Shown here: piece by piece, positions 39,154-47,481 of the stretch
Numbering within the stretch: the stretch's first letter is position 1
Layout of the letters: each line of letters begins with the position of its first letter
Source of the DNA: Paenibacillus_D tarimensis_A
GTDB lineage: Bacteria; Bacillota; Bacilli; Paenibacillales; Paenibacillaceae
Direction of reading: 5' to 3'
Assembly: GCA_041281825.1 (NCBI GenBank)
Contig: CP166298.1
Coordinates: 6,014,001 to 6,078,000 of the forward strand
Length of the DNA: 64,000 bases
Notes under the pieces: model-generated
What the model was told of the DNA's origin: nothing
Databases searched by the model: none
What the model saw: only the letters and a program-made list of their open reading frames with translations
Program-made: the position numbers and the translations under genes

Positions 39154-39862
39154 TCATCATCCCATCCGTTTCATCTCTATTGTTTCTACCATAATCATCT
39201 TGACGGTAAAAATCAATAACCTGCATCAGCGCCGGTCCTGTCGGCGTCGTTCCCTGCATCTGCAGTTTGGCAAACAGCGACGGAATTCCCGCTATGGCCG
39301 AGGTCCACCCTAAATCCATTGCGCAGTCGTCCCCGTAACGGGAGCCGGGAAAATGGAAGACGCTTATTTCGCTCTTTCCTTGCCTTGCTTGCAGGCTAAG
39401 CATCAGATCCTTGATCGCTTCCTCTACCGAGGGCAGCTTAGGCTTCATGCTCGCACTCGCATCAATCAAGAGCGCTACGCGCAGCTTGGCTGTCTCCCCC
39501 AGTTCATCCATCACGCGCACGACCTCCCCCCGCTTCTCCGGCGGAAGCGATTCGAGCGAAGACGAGCCGAGCACCTGTTTCAATTCTTGATGGACTACAC
39601 TTTGAATCGTGTGCATGACGGTCTTCCTCGTCATCATCTGAACCGTCCTGGACAGCTCGCGCGTATTTACAAGTCTGCTTAATCCGCCGCCGGCCCGGGC
39701 AATTTCATTAATTTCCGCGGCTCCGAACTCCCCGATATCTCCCTCATCCAGCACCCCGACCACATTAACCGTAATTCCTTCCGCTTGTGCATGCGCAGCC
39801 GCAACGATCGGGCTCACGCCGACGTTCGAGCATCCGTCGGTAATCAGCAAAATCTGTTTCAT
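39137..39862 (-). CDS. yabS: VWA-domain protein (YabS-like)
   Basis: The 241-residue cytoplasmic protein has a von Willebrand A fold. MKQILLITDGCSNVG opens an A-domain-like segment and the MIDAS-type motif DASAS occurs in ALLIDASASMKPKLPS. ATG at 39862 follows CAGGAGG; the open frame upstream is the interspersed repeat and was excluded. It is paired with yabT, and together they resemble the yabS-yabT pair of B. subtilis. The molecular role is unknown. Confidence 0.88.
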   Translation of the reverse strand: MKQILLITDGCSNVGVSPIVAAAHAQAEGITVNVVGVLDEGDIGEFGAAEINEIARAGGGLSRLVNTRELSRTVQMMTRKTVMHTIQSVVHQELKQVLGSSSLESLPPEKRGEVVRVMDELGETAKLRVALLIDASASMKPKLPSVEEAIKDLMLSLQARQGKSEISVFHFPGSRYGDDCAMDLGWTSAIAGIPSLFAKLQMQGTTPTGPALMQVIDFYRQDDYGRNNRDETDGMMSDNVV

Positions 39863-39876
39863 TTCTATCCGCCTCC

Positions 39877-40012
39877 TGACATAAGGATCTTTGAGCATAA
39901 CATAGGGATCTTTGAGCATGACATAGGGATCTTTGAACATGACATAGGGATCTTTGAGCGGAGCTCAAAGTCTCTCTGCCTTCTCAAAGTCTCTCTGCTT
40001 CAAGTCTCTCTC
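39877..40012 (-). repeat. SD-proximal interspersed repeat, copy 3 (yabS), the longest
   Basis: On the minus strand, three AGAGAGACTT-type units lead to the perfect hairpin CTTTGAGCTCCGCTCAAAG. Four CTCAAAGATCCCTATGT units of 21 bp follow, and the last ends at the yabS SD CAGGAGG. It fills most of the space after spoIIE. Confidence 0.93.
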
Positions 40013-40113
40013 TACATAGAATCCATCGCTCTACTATCTACCATTATTCCCTTGATTCGAAGGGGATAAACCGCTAATGACGTTTCCTCATAATATCAAC
40101 CGATAACGAAAAA

Positions 40114-40138
40114 AATCCCCGCTTCAGCACCGGGGATT
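40114..40138 (-). terminator. spoIIE terminator
   Basis: AATCCCCG pairs with CGGGGATT and six T residues follow on the minus strand, about 100 bp after spoIIE. Confidence 0.85.
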
Positions 40139-40171
40139 GTAAATCACACTTTTAACTTGTTATTAGCCAAG

Positions 40172-40206
40172 CCTCCAACCCCGCAATCAAAGCGGATTTG
40201 GAGGCT
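40172..40206. repeat. hairpin between spoIIE and its terminator
   Basis: GCCTCCAA (40172-40179) pairs with TTGGAGGC (40199-40206), and CCGC pairs with GCGG inside. No T run follows on the minus strand, so it is probably a 3'-UTR structure. Confidence 0.5.
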
Positions 40207-40241
40207 CGCTCCTGTTCATATTTACTTCGCCCTTGTGCTGC

Positions 40242-42743
40242 TTAGCTCACCGTCCTTGGCCGTTCAATCTTGGACAGCCCCGGCCAGCGGAACGTGGCCC
40301 ATTCCGGCTGATGCTTCTGCACCTTGGCGACGACGACCGTCATATCGTCAATGATTTCCCCGGCGTGGTAACGGACTACCGTCTCCAGCAGGCGGTCGGC
40401 AATTTCCTGCGGCTCCTGTGTCTCGATCTCCTGAATCACCCTTTTCATCCACATTTCTTTGTTGACCGCATGACCGGGCGCATCGTAAATTCCGTCGGTC
40501 ATCATAATTAGCGTATCGCCGGGCTGAAGCTGAACAGAAATCAAATCCACATCGATATCCTGTAAAATGCCGACAGGCAAATTATTCGCCGTAACGGCAA
40601 TAACTTCGTTGCCCCGTTTAATAAAGCTCGGCGTGGAGCCGATCTTCATAAAGGTCGTCTTTGCAGTGTACATATCAATCAGGGCGACGTCGACCGTAGC
40701 GAAGATTTCGTCGGACGAGCGGAGCAGCAGCACCGAATTCACGGATTTGATCGCCAGCTTCTCATCCATTCCCGATTGCAGAAGCTGCTGCATTATAGAC
40801 AGTGCGGTGCTGCTCTCTTGTCTCGCCCGCTCACCGTTGCCCATACCGTCGCTGATCGCGACCGCGAATTTGCCGTTGCTAAGCTGGGCCGTGCTGAAGC
40901 TGTCTCCGGATAACAGATCCCCCCCTTTTGCCGCACCGGCGACCCCCGTCTCCACCTCGTATTCTTTGGCTGAACTGAACAGAACGGTTGCAGGATGGTC
41001 TTTCTGCTGGATATAACGCTCCGATTTAACGGCAATATGCTCGCCCAGAATGTCGCTCAATAGCGGGGCGATGATTTTACGGCACTCATCATATCCTTGT
41101 CCGAACGTATGCGCGATCTCAATCTCGACATTCCCCTCCTCCAGGCTGATAATATCCACACTTTGAATGGACAGACCGAGCCCCTCCAACGCTTCCCTAA
41201 TTTGTTCCTCCTGAAGATGCAGCTCTTGACCTTCCCTTTTAATTTCTTTCGCCAGATCCTCCATCACCTGAGATACCCCATTTAGCTGCTCAGCGACCAG
41301 CTTGCGCGAATCCTGAATTTGTTTTTTATAAAATTGATTATTTCTGAACAGCTGGTATTGTTGATGCATGACACCCAGCACCTGCTGCGGCCGGATGCAA
41401 TGACTCGACCATTCTCTTGGTATTTCTTTGGCTCCCGGCTTCCTCCCATCTTCTATAGACAGCATCATATCCGTCATCACCTTATACGTCTGGTAAAATT
41501 TCCCCTCCCAGCAACCGTCTTTTTTGTGGCAGGTTGCGCACGCCCGCTCCGCAACCGCATTCATGAAATGGCCGACCTCCTCCTCCTTTCTCGCCGCTTC
41601 CGATTCCGCCTGCTGTTCCACCGCCCCGAAGCTCCGTGACAACTGGCGAAATACATCCGAGAACTGCGTTACCCGCTGCGCTGTTACGTCGCGCACACGT
41701 TTGGCGTAATCATGCTGCGACTTGAGATGTTCCATTGTGCCGGGCACGTACCTTGCGATCGTTCGGATGGCGCTTCTCGGCGTAAATAGAAAAAGTACAG
41801 CTGCCGCCACCGATTCCCATGTCGAGGTCATTACATCGGTCTGCGTCCCCACATAGATGGATAAGATCGATGTCCCCAAGATCATTCCGAATATGACGCC
41901 TGCCTTCCCTCCTTCTCGCAGCAGCCCGGCCAGCATTCCCGCAAAAGCAAGCAAGCTCATCTGCACGATTGAATTAAAATCCGCCAAACTTAAGATCAGC
42001 CCGGCCACAACTCCGACAGAGGCACCCAGCGGCGCGCCGCCTGCAAGTGCAAATAATAGCAGCAAATAACGGGACATCACGTGCTCCGCCGACAAGCCGT
42101 ATACCATCCAACCCACCAGACCGGTCATAATGGAAGCAAGCATGATCATAAGACAAATAACCTCTTCATTCTTGAGTGAGGCCGACCGCTTCATCATCGT
42201 CAGCACCGGCACAGCCTGAACAAATACCAAGGTCAATACGAAGCTTAGCCCGGCCTCGACCCCGACCATCATCAGTTCATACCAGCCGAGTGTATCCGCA
42301 ATGATGATACCGAACAATCTGACGAGCAGCGTTGAAACAAAGACAAGCAGCGGCGCATAGTTCAGCTCTGATCGCTCGTATGCCTCCAAACCTTTCACAA
42401 GCAGGAAGAAGACGGCCAGTTCCATTGCAATCCACGCGGGGGCCGGCGCAATTGCAAACCAACTGCCCGCAACTAACGAAATGGCTACAATACGATAGCT
42501 GTCTTTTCGCAAAAAATAGATGACCGCAAAATAAGCCACCGCAAACGGTGTCAGCGATTCAAGAATAACGGCACGGCCAAGTAAAAACCCGACCACCGTC
42601 AATAGGAAGGTCCAACGTTTGGCAGCGGCAATCTGTACCCATCTGCGAGCAGCAGCCCAGTCGAGTCCTTTCCTAACAGCCGTGTGCATAAAGCTTGTCC
42701 GCTTTACGCCGGGAAACACAACCAGATTTTGCTTATCCGTCAT
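40242..42743 (-). CDS. spoIIE: stage II sporulation protein E, PP2C phosphatase
   Basis: The 833-residue protein dephosphorylates SpoIIAA to activate sigma-F in the forespore, and binds FtsZ at the polar septum. The N-terminal third has about ten membrane helices. A central region follows, and the C-terminal PP2C domain shows SGDSFSTAQLSNGKFAVAIS, DGMGNGERARQES and MMTDGIYDA. ATG at 42743 follows GGTGGTG. The promoter has the 21-bp spacing expected for Spo0A activation of sigma-A. Confidence 0.97.
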   Translation of the reverse strand: MTDKQNLVVFPGVKRTSFMHTAVRKGLDWAAARRWVQIAAAKRWTFLLTVVGFLLGRAVILESLTPFAVAYFAVIYFLRKDSYRIVAISLVAGSWFAIAPAPAWIAMELAVFFLLVKGLEAYERSELNYAPLLVFVSTLLVRLFGIIIADTLGWYELMMVGVEAGLSFVLTLVFVQAVPVLTMMKRSASLKNEEVICLMIMLASIMTGLVGWMVYGLSAEHVMSRYLLLLFALAGGAPLGASVGVVAGLILSLADFNSIVQMSLLAFAGMLAGLLREGGKAGVIFGMILGTSILSIYVGTQTDVMTSTWESVAAAVLFLFTPRSAIRTIARYVPGTMEHLKSQHDYAKRVRDVTAQRVTQFSDVFRQLSRSFGAVEQQAESEAARKEEEVGHFMNAVAERACATCHKKDGCWEGKFYQTYKVMTDMMLSIEDGRKPGAKEIPREWSSHCIRPQQVLGVMHQQYQLFRNNQFYKKQIQDSRKLVAEQLNGVSQVMEDLAKEIKREGQELHLQEEQIREALEGLGLSIQSVDIISLEEGNVEIEIAHTFGQGYDECRKIIAPLLSDILGEHIAVKSERYIQQKDHPATVLFSSAKEYEVETGVAGAAKGGDLLSGDSFSTAQLSNGKFAVAISDGMGNGERARQESSTALSIMQQLLQSGMDEKLAIKSVNSVLLLRSSDEIFATVDVALIDMYTAKTTFMKIGSTPSFIKRGNEVIAVTANNLPVGILQDIDVDLISVQLQPGDTLIMMTDGIYDAPGHAVNKEMWMKRVIQEIETQEPQEIADRLLETVVRYHAGEIIDDMTVVVAKVQKHQPEWATFRWPGLSKIERPRTVS

Positions 42744-42779
42744 TTAGGCACCACCATTCCGTTTTATAGTGTGCCTCTT

Positions 42780-42812
42780 ATTATAGGAGCTTGTCCGTAT
42801 GAAGTTTGTCAG
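42780..42812 (-). promoter_or_regulatory. spoIIE promoter of Spo0A-dependent type
   Basis: CTGACA (42807-42812) and a perfect TATAAT (42780-42785) are 21 bp apart. This is the wide spacing known from B. subtilis spoIIG/spoIIE promoters, which use sigma-A with Spo0A~P. TGACAAA over the -35 resembles a 0A box (TGTCGAA). Confidence 0.7.
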
Positions 42813-43050
42813 AACCCGCTGCCTCCGCAAAAGTTTTTTCCGACAAAAAAAAGGGGGGGGCAGGCGCTTGTCGTATCCCTTCAAATCCAACCCGGGCTTG
42901 CTTTTGCGCGGTCATTCCTTTTCCACTTTCTTGCAACTGTTCTACAAAAACCGTCTTCCTTGCTATGGGGTACCAAGTCCGAACCTGTCGCAGCAACAGG
43001 ATAGAGCGGGGAAAAATTTTACGGCCGGTCCCTAATCTGTACGATAACGC
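42813..43050. other. intergenic between yabR and spoIIE
   Basis: No gene is seen. The stretch contains an A8G8 homopolymer pair at 42845-42860. Short frames on both strands have no SD and no recognisable product. Confidence 0.5.
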
Positions 43051-43055
43051 AAAAA

Positions 43056-43079
43056 AAGCAGAACCTCGCGGTCCCGCTT
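43056..43079 (-). terminator. yabR terminator
   Basis: A 10-bp stem (AAGCGGGACC with GGTTCTGCTT) has a GCGA loop and is followed by a T run on the minus strand. Confidence 0.9.
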
Positions 43080-43095
43080 GCATATTCTTATCGTA

Positions 43096-43578
43096 TTATA
43101 TTCGTTTAGCTCCTCGGCCTCCACGTTTGGAATCCGTGTTTTTCTTCAGAGAAGAAATGCGTTCTTCGCTATCTTTCAGGAAGCGCGACATTTTATCCTC
43201 GAATGAAGGTTTGCCGAACGACGGTTTGCCCTGACCCGATTTAAATGGACGTCCTCCGCGATCACTACCTCCTCGTGGAAAACGATCCCCACCGCCTCCA
43301 CCGCTAACACGCTCGCGCGGCGGCGGCTGATGTCCCTCTGGACGGTCAATCGCCTGTTTAATGGAAAGTCCGATCTTCCCGTCTTTGTCCACGTTGATCA
43401 CTTTCACTTTGACGATATCGTCAATCTTGAGATGATCTTTCACGTCCTTGACGTAGTTATCGGCAATTTCCGAAATGTGTACGAGCCCTGTGACACCTCC
43501 CGACAAATCGACGAATGCTCCGAAATGCGTAATGCCTGTCACTTTGCCCTCTAGTTTGGCTCCCACTTCAATTGCCAT
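43096..43578 (-). CDS. yabR: S1-domain RNA-binding protein (YabR-like)
   Basis: The 160-residue protein has one S1 domain in the first 75 residues (GAKLEGKVTGITHFGAFVDL ... GLVHISEIADNYVKDV). A Gly/Arg/Ser-rich disordered linker (RVSGGGGGDRFPRGGSDRG) and a basic tail ending GGRGAKRI follow. The architecture equals general stress protein 13/YabR. It follows divIC by 140 bp. Ribosome or RNA binding is expected from the domain. Confidence 0.93.
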   Translation of the reverse strand: MAIEVGAKLEGKVTGITHFGAFVDLSGGVTGLVHISEIADNYVKDVKDHLKIDDIVKVKVINVDKDGKIGLSIKQAIDRPEGHQPPPRERVSGGGGGDRFPRGGSDRGGRPFKSGQGKPSFGKPSFEDKMSRFLKDSEERISSLKKNTDSKRGGRGAKRI

Positions 43579-43718
43579 AGAATAAAATGTTCCTCCCTAA
43601 GATTTTTGCGAAGCTTAATGGCTTCGAAAAGCACATGCTTATATAAAATAAGAAAAGCTGTCTTTACCGTGATTATAACCGAATCCCGGAAGGAAGGTCA
43701 ACAGACGTTCACCCGATC

Positions 43719-44045
43719 TTAATCTTCTTTCGGACGCGCGATCTGAATCGGTTTCTCGCCCGGCAAACTCATATTATACTCCTTGCGGGCAATCTCTTTA
43801 ATATACTCAGGATCGTTCAGCAGTTCAATCTTCTGGTTTAACCCGTCAGCCTCTTCTGCGGCAGCCTGAAGCTTCTGTTCGGCAGCCAGCAAACGCTGCT
43901 CTGCCTCGGATTGGCGGTCGGTCTGCATAATCATGGTGTATAGGGCCCATCCCATAAACAAGGAGACGAAAACAAGCCAGATCTTTAGCCGGCGCTTCGA
44001 CCCTTCATATGAAGTTGAATTCGCCGATGCCGATGTCTTCATCAT
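43719..44045 (-). CDS. divIC: septum formation initiator DivIC
   Basis: The 108-residue bitopic protein has a short cytoplasmic N-terminus, one membrane helix (about IWLVFVSLFMGWALYTMIM) and an extracellular coiled coil (EQRLLAAEQKLQAAAEEADGL). The family tail LLNDPEYIKEIARKEYNM ends it. It works with FtsL and DivIB at the division site. ATG at 44045 (or 44042) follows GGGAGGGAG; the longer frame to 44063 covers that SD. Confidence 0.93.
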   Translation of the reverse strand: MMKTSASANSTSYEGSKRRLKIWLVFVSLFMGWALYTMIMQTDRQSEAEQRLLAAEQKLQAAAEEADGLNQKIELLNDPEYIKEIARKEYNMSLPGEKPIQIARPKED

Positions 44046-44066
44046 AACCCGACTCCCTCCCAATCC

Positions 44067-44669
44067 CTAAAACAGTTTCTTCCACAGTCCGGTTAACCCG
44101 TCCCATACCCGCCTGATCCGTTCACTCACCCGCAAGCGTGTCCAATGCGGCCCGAGGAATCGCCGGACAAGCCCGGTTAACGGCCTTGCAGCCCATCCTA
44201 AAAGAAGATAAAACGGACGTAGCAATTGTATCACAATTTTGAATAGGAAAATAGTGAAAACCACAAAAAATCCTAAAATGATCCGAACGAAACGATACAG
44301 CAGCACAATCGGCTTCAGCACAAGCCAATCGAAGCACCGGATAAGTAACCGGACGATCTTCTGAATCGTCTCTATTAACCATACCACAATTGCAATCACC
44401 GTAGAACTGAACAACCAAAAATAGCACCCGATACCCAGCAGCAGTCCTAAAAACACGTACACGCGAACCTCGCCTTCGTTGCTCGCCGACAAAACGCGAA
44501 AGACGATGATCGTTGCCGCAAGCCAGTACAGCATATCCAGAACCGGAATCCATAATCGTCCGATCCGCAGACGGTTCGACAAGACACGGTATCCGTCGAA
44601 CGCGACACCCATGCCGATTCCGGAGAGCAGCATCATCGCCAGCGTCCAGAACTGTACATCCAAGCTCAC
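44067..44669 (-). CDS. yabQ: spore cortex biosynthesis membrane protein YabQ
   Basis: The 200-residue protein is strongly hydrophobic, with about five membrane segments (ending with LYRFVRIILGFFVVFTIFLF) and a basic tail. It overlaps yabP by 4 bp and leads divIC by 21 bp. In B. subtilis YabQ is made in the mother cell and needed for cortex formation. Confidence 0.92.
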   Translation of the reverse strand: MSLDVQFWTLAMMLLSGIGMGVAFDGYRVLSNRLRIGRLWIPVLDMLYWLAATIIVFRVLSASNEGEVRVYVFLGLLLGIGCYFWLFSSTVIAIVVWLIETIQKIVRLLIRCFDWLVLKPIVLLYRFVRIILGFFVVFTIFLFKIVIQLLRPFYLLLGWAARPLTGLVRRFLGPHWTRLRVSERIRRVWDGLTGLWKKLF

Positions 44670-44947
44670 TTGAACAGCTTCCCGAACAGCCCTTTGGATG
44701 GTTTCGCGGTCTGGCCGTCCAAATAGGCGAGTGAATGGACGAGACCTTCTATCGCGACAAGTCCCTGCTCCAGGCTGAGATGTTTAATGTGCAGGTTCTG
44801 GCCTTTAATTGCAAGAAAACCGCATTCGGTCTCAAGCAGAAATTCCTCGTTGTCAAAGCTCTCCACATTGCTGACACCTGAAATCTCAAGGAGCTTTCGA
44901 TTAAGCATTTTCACTTCCTGGCGTTTCGTTTTCGACTGATCCAACAT
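44666..44947 (-). CDS. yabP: sporulation protein YabP
   Basis: The 93-residue soluble protein has the YabP-fold core LLEISGVSNVESFDNEEFLL and ETECGFLAIKGQNLHIKHLS. ATG at 44947 follows AAAAGGAGGGG; the longer frame to 44992 has no SD. A terminator precedes it, so it starts a new unit. A CATAGGTT (44973-44980) upstream could be part of a sigma-E -10 element, as in B. subtilis, but the -35 is unclear. Confidence 0.93.
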   Translation of the reverse strand: MLDQSKTKRQEVKMLNRKLLEISGVSNVESFDNEEFLLETECGFLAIKGQNLHIKHLSLEQGLVAIEGLVHSLAYLDGQTAKPSKGLFGKLFK

Positions 44948-45020
44948 GGCTTGGCCCCTCCTTTTCATCATTAACCTATGATAGAGGGACAAGATTTAGA
45001 ACATCACCGGTAAAAGGAAA

Positions 45021-45045
45021 AAGCCGTTCCTTGAAGGAACGGCTT
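45021..45045 (-). terminator. terminator after rqcP
   Basis: AAGCCGTTCC pairs with GGAACGGCTT around a five-base loop, overlapping the rqcP stop codon and followed by TTTTTCC. It ends the yabN-hup-rqcP unit. Confidence 0.9.
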
Positions 45046-45322
45046 ACCAGCCGGGCTGTCCGCCCGGCGTATTGGATTCTTCTTTCAACAAAGTATACAA
45101 CTCGCCGGCCGCTTCCTTGCGCGTTGCTTCCGCGGTTCGCTCAACACGAACCGTAACCGTCTTTTGCCCGAATTGGATTTGGAGCTCGTCGCCGGCTTTG
45201 ACGGTGCTGCTCGGTTTAGCCTCGCGGCCATTGATCCAGACCCGGCCTTGCTCGGACACGTCTTTGGCGACTGTACGCCGCTTGATCAATCTCGATACTT
45301 TGAGAAATTTATCCAGCCGCAT
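45044..45322 (-). CDS. rqcP: S4-domain RNA-binding protein RqcP (YabO)
   Basis: The 92-residue protein is one S4 domain (MRLDKFLKVSRLIKRRTVAK, VWINGREAKPSSTVKAGDEL) with a short tail. In B. subtilis RqcP (formerly YabO) stabilises peptidyl-tRNA on 50S subunits during RqcH-directed alanine tailing. It starts 3 bp after hup and is clearly co-translated. Confidence 0.95.
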   Translation of the reverse strand: MRLDKFLKVSRLIKRRTVAKDVSEQGRVWINGREAKPSSTVKAGDELQIQFGQKTVTVRVERTAEATRKEAAGELYTLLKEESNTPGGQPGW

Positions 45323-45325
45323 CAA

Positions 45326-45598
45326 TTACTTTACGGCATCCTTTAATTTGTTGCCCGCTTTGAAAGCAGGAACTTTGGACTCCGGAATTTCGATCGTTTT
45401 GCCGGTTTGCGGGTTGCGGCCGATGCGGCCGTTGCGCTTGCGGGTTTCGAAGGTGCCGAAACCGATCAGTTGAACTTTGTCTCCGCTGGACAGCGCTTCT
45501 GTCACTTCGCCGAGGAATCCGTTCAATACGGCCTCTACATCACGTTTAGTCAGTCCGCTTTTTGTGGCGATGCTGTTGATCAAATCTGTTTTGTTCAT
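45326..45598 (-). CDS. hup: DNA-binding protein HU
   Basis: The 90-residue histone-like protein starts MNKTDLINSIATKSGLTKRD. It has the beta-arm region GFGTFETRKRNGRIGRNPQT and PAFKAGNKLKDAVK at the end. It binds and bends DNA as a dimer. ATG follows TAGGAGG. In this region B. subtilis has no hup between yabN and yabO, so the insertion is a lineage feature; a second hup elsewhere is possible. Confidence 0.97.
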   Translation of the reverse strand: MNKTDLINSIATKSGLTKRDVEAVLNGFLGEVTEALSSGDKVQLIGFGTFETRKRNGRIGRNPQTGKTIEIPESKVPAFKAGNKLKDAVK

Positions 45599-45829
45599 GT
45601 TTATAGCCTCCTATAATTAAAATTCATTGTTGACGGCGACGGTCGCCATCCGCATTCGGGAATGATGATGACCTGAGGAATACTATTCTGCCCGATGCTG
45701 GAAAAATCCTGCCGCGGCAACAACTTTTTTTTGCGAATACTTGGCTTTTTTCTCGAAAAATAGCGAAAAAACGATCTTTTTCGTGTTTAATAGCCCGATT
45801 CCTTACAATACGGACTTATCACAACGTCT

Positions 45830-47341
45830 TTATAGCCGTTTAGCCGCCTCCCACCAAGCATCCATTTCTGTTAAATCAGTCTGGTCAAAATTTTTGCCTC
45901 TTATACGGAGCTGCTCCTCAATATACGAAAATCTTTTCATAAACTTGCGATTTGTCCTAGAAAGCGCCTCTTCCGGATCGGCGTCTATGAATCTTGCAAG
46001 GTTTACGGCGGCAAACAAAAGGTCGCCCAGCTCCGAAGCCTGTTCATCCCGGCTCCTGGACGCAACCGCTTCCCGCAGCTCGGCAAGCTCTTCTTCCGTC
46101 TTCGCGAATACCGCATCGATCCGGTTCCAATCAAATCCGACCTTCGCCGCCTTCTTCTGCATTTTGTATGCCTTCATCAGCGCCGGAAGATCGGGCGGTA
46201 TTCCGTCAAGCACCGACTTTTTCTCGGGATCGATCCCTTTCTTCCGCTTTTCCTCGGCCTTCATCGCTTCCCAATTGCGGAGCGCCTCCTCCGCATCGTC
46301 CGCCCCGGTCTCGCCAAACACATGCGGATGGCGGAACAGCAGCTTTTCGTTCAGTGTTTCGATGACATCATAGACCGAGAAGCTGCCCAGTTCTTCTTCC
46401 ATTTGACTGTGAAGCATCACCTGCAGAATAACATCACCGAATTCTTCCCGCATGCCTTCCGGATCGTCGTTATCGATCGCTTCGATCGCCTCATAGGTTT
46501 CTTCAATGAAATTTTTGCGGATCGACTGATGGGTCTGTTCTCTGTCCCATGGGCAGCCCTCCGGACTGCGCAGGATGCGGACTATCTCGTGCAGTCTGTC
46601 AAAGGAACGGACCTGCAGCGCCGAATCATCGGATCGGGGGATCCAGACAAGCGACAGATTTCCGTAGCCCTGAATCCGGTCCAGCTCAAACAGCGGCACG
46701 GTTTCAATCCGCTCTTCGCCGCTGACGCCCAGCGCATGGCCGACGACGACCGTATAATCGTCCGGATACCTCTCCATAAGCGTCAGCTTGACCTCCGAAG
46801 CGGTGAACTCGTCATAGACCTGCCCGATCACGGTATGCAGCTGCGGCTGCAGCCAACCCGGTTTGATTTCACCCGCGTCCAGCAATTGAAAGCCTTCAAT
46901 CGGATCGAAGCCAAGACGCACGAAGGCTTGATCGAGAAAGCTCTCGCCGCCGGCGATCTCGATGGCGATACCGCGCTGCGGACAGCGCTCCCGCAGCAGC
47001 TGAACGGTACGTTCCGCCACCATCGGATGGCCGGGTACCGCGTACAGTATGCCTGACTCAGCCGATTCCGCCGATTCGGCCGTTGCGTTCGCTTGTTCCT
47101 CCGCCTCCCGCATTAACGTCTCGGCAATCGCTTCGTATACGTCGGGAAACGAGTCCGACTGCTCATATACACTGTCAAATGAAGTATAGCGCCACTCCTG
47201 ATCCCGAAACATATTCATCATCGGGTGCTTGTCTGTGCGCACATATCGCTTGTCCATTTGCTGCAGCTTGCGCCATACGCCCAGCGTCAGCTGATCGGCA
47301 TCGCCGGAACCAAGTCCGACGACCGTAATTGATGGTTTCAT
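45830..47341 (-). CDS. yabN: MazG-type NTP pyrophosphohydrolase with tetrapyrrole-methylase domain (YabN)
   Basis: The 503-residue fusion has an N-terminal tetrapyrrole methylase-like domain (ITVVGLGSGDADQLT, ILYAVPGHPMVAERTVQLL). Two MazG modules follow: EGCPWDREQTHQSI with EETYEAIEAID, and EEELAELREAV with ELGDLLFAAVNLA. This is the usual YabN layout. It hydrolyses non-canonical NTPs; the methylase part is of unknown activity. ATG at 47341 follows AGGAGG, which directly abuts the interspersed repeat. Confidence 0.95.
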   Translation of the reverse strand: MKPSITVVGLGSGDADQLTLGVWRKLQQMDKRYVRTDKHPMMNMFRDQEWRYTSFDSVYEQSDSFPDVYEAIAETLMREAEEQANATAESAESAESGILYAVPGHPMVAERTVQLLRERCPQRGIAIEIAGGESFLDQAFVRLGFDPIEGFQLLDAGEIKPGWLQPQLHTVIGQVYDEFTASEVKLTLMERYPDDYTVVVGHALGVSGEERIETVPLFELDRIQGYGNLSLVWIPRSDDSALQVRSFDRLHEIVRILRSPEGCPWDREQTHQSIRKNFIEETYEAIEAIDNDDPEGMREEFGDVILQVMLHSQMEEELGSFSVYDVIETLNEKLLFRHPHVFGETGADDAEEALRNWEAMKAEEKRKKGIDPEKKSVLDGIPPDLPALMKAYKMQKKAAKVGFDWNRIDAVFAKTEEELAELREAVASRSRDEQASELGDLLFAAVNLARFIDADPEEALSRTNRKFMKRFSYIEEQLRIRGKNFDQTDLTEMDAWWEAAKRL

Positions 47342-47354
47342 AACGTCTGCCTCC

Positions 47355-47415
47355 TAACATAGGGATCTCTGAGCATTACATAGGGATATTTGGGCGAGCT
47401 CAATGTCTCTCAGCT
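47355..47415 (-). repeat. SD-proximal interspersed repeat, copy 4 (yabN)
   Basis: On the minus strand, one diverged GAGAGACATTGAGCTCGCCC unit is followed by two diverged units (AAATATCCCTATGTAATG, CAGAGATCCCTATGTTAGG) that run into the yabN SD AGGAGG. It is the most degenerate copy. Confidence 0.8.
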
Positions 47416-47481
47416 TATTCGAATCCCTTTTTGCTTGTATGTAGCTGATTTAGATTATCCTCATCCGATACACTTTCCTCG

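Noticed and set aside
39877..40012. The 21-bp tandem units as a CRISPR array
   Set aside because: The units are directly tandem without spacers, number only four, and the other side is a different complementary unit. No cas genes are near.
40172..40206. tRNA-like fold after spoIIE
   Set aside because: The hairpin has no T arm, no anticodon arm and no CCA; it is a simple stem-loop.
42684..43083. Overlapping frames on both strands between yabR and spoIIE
   Set aside because: They span the yabR terminator and spoIIE promoter and have no SD or family resemblance.
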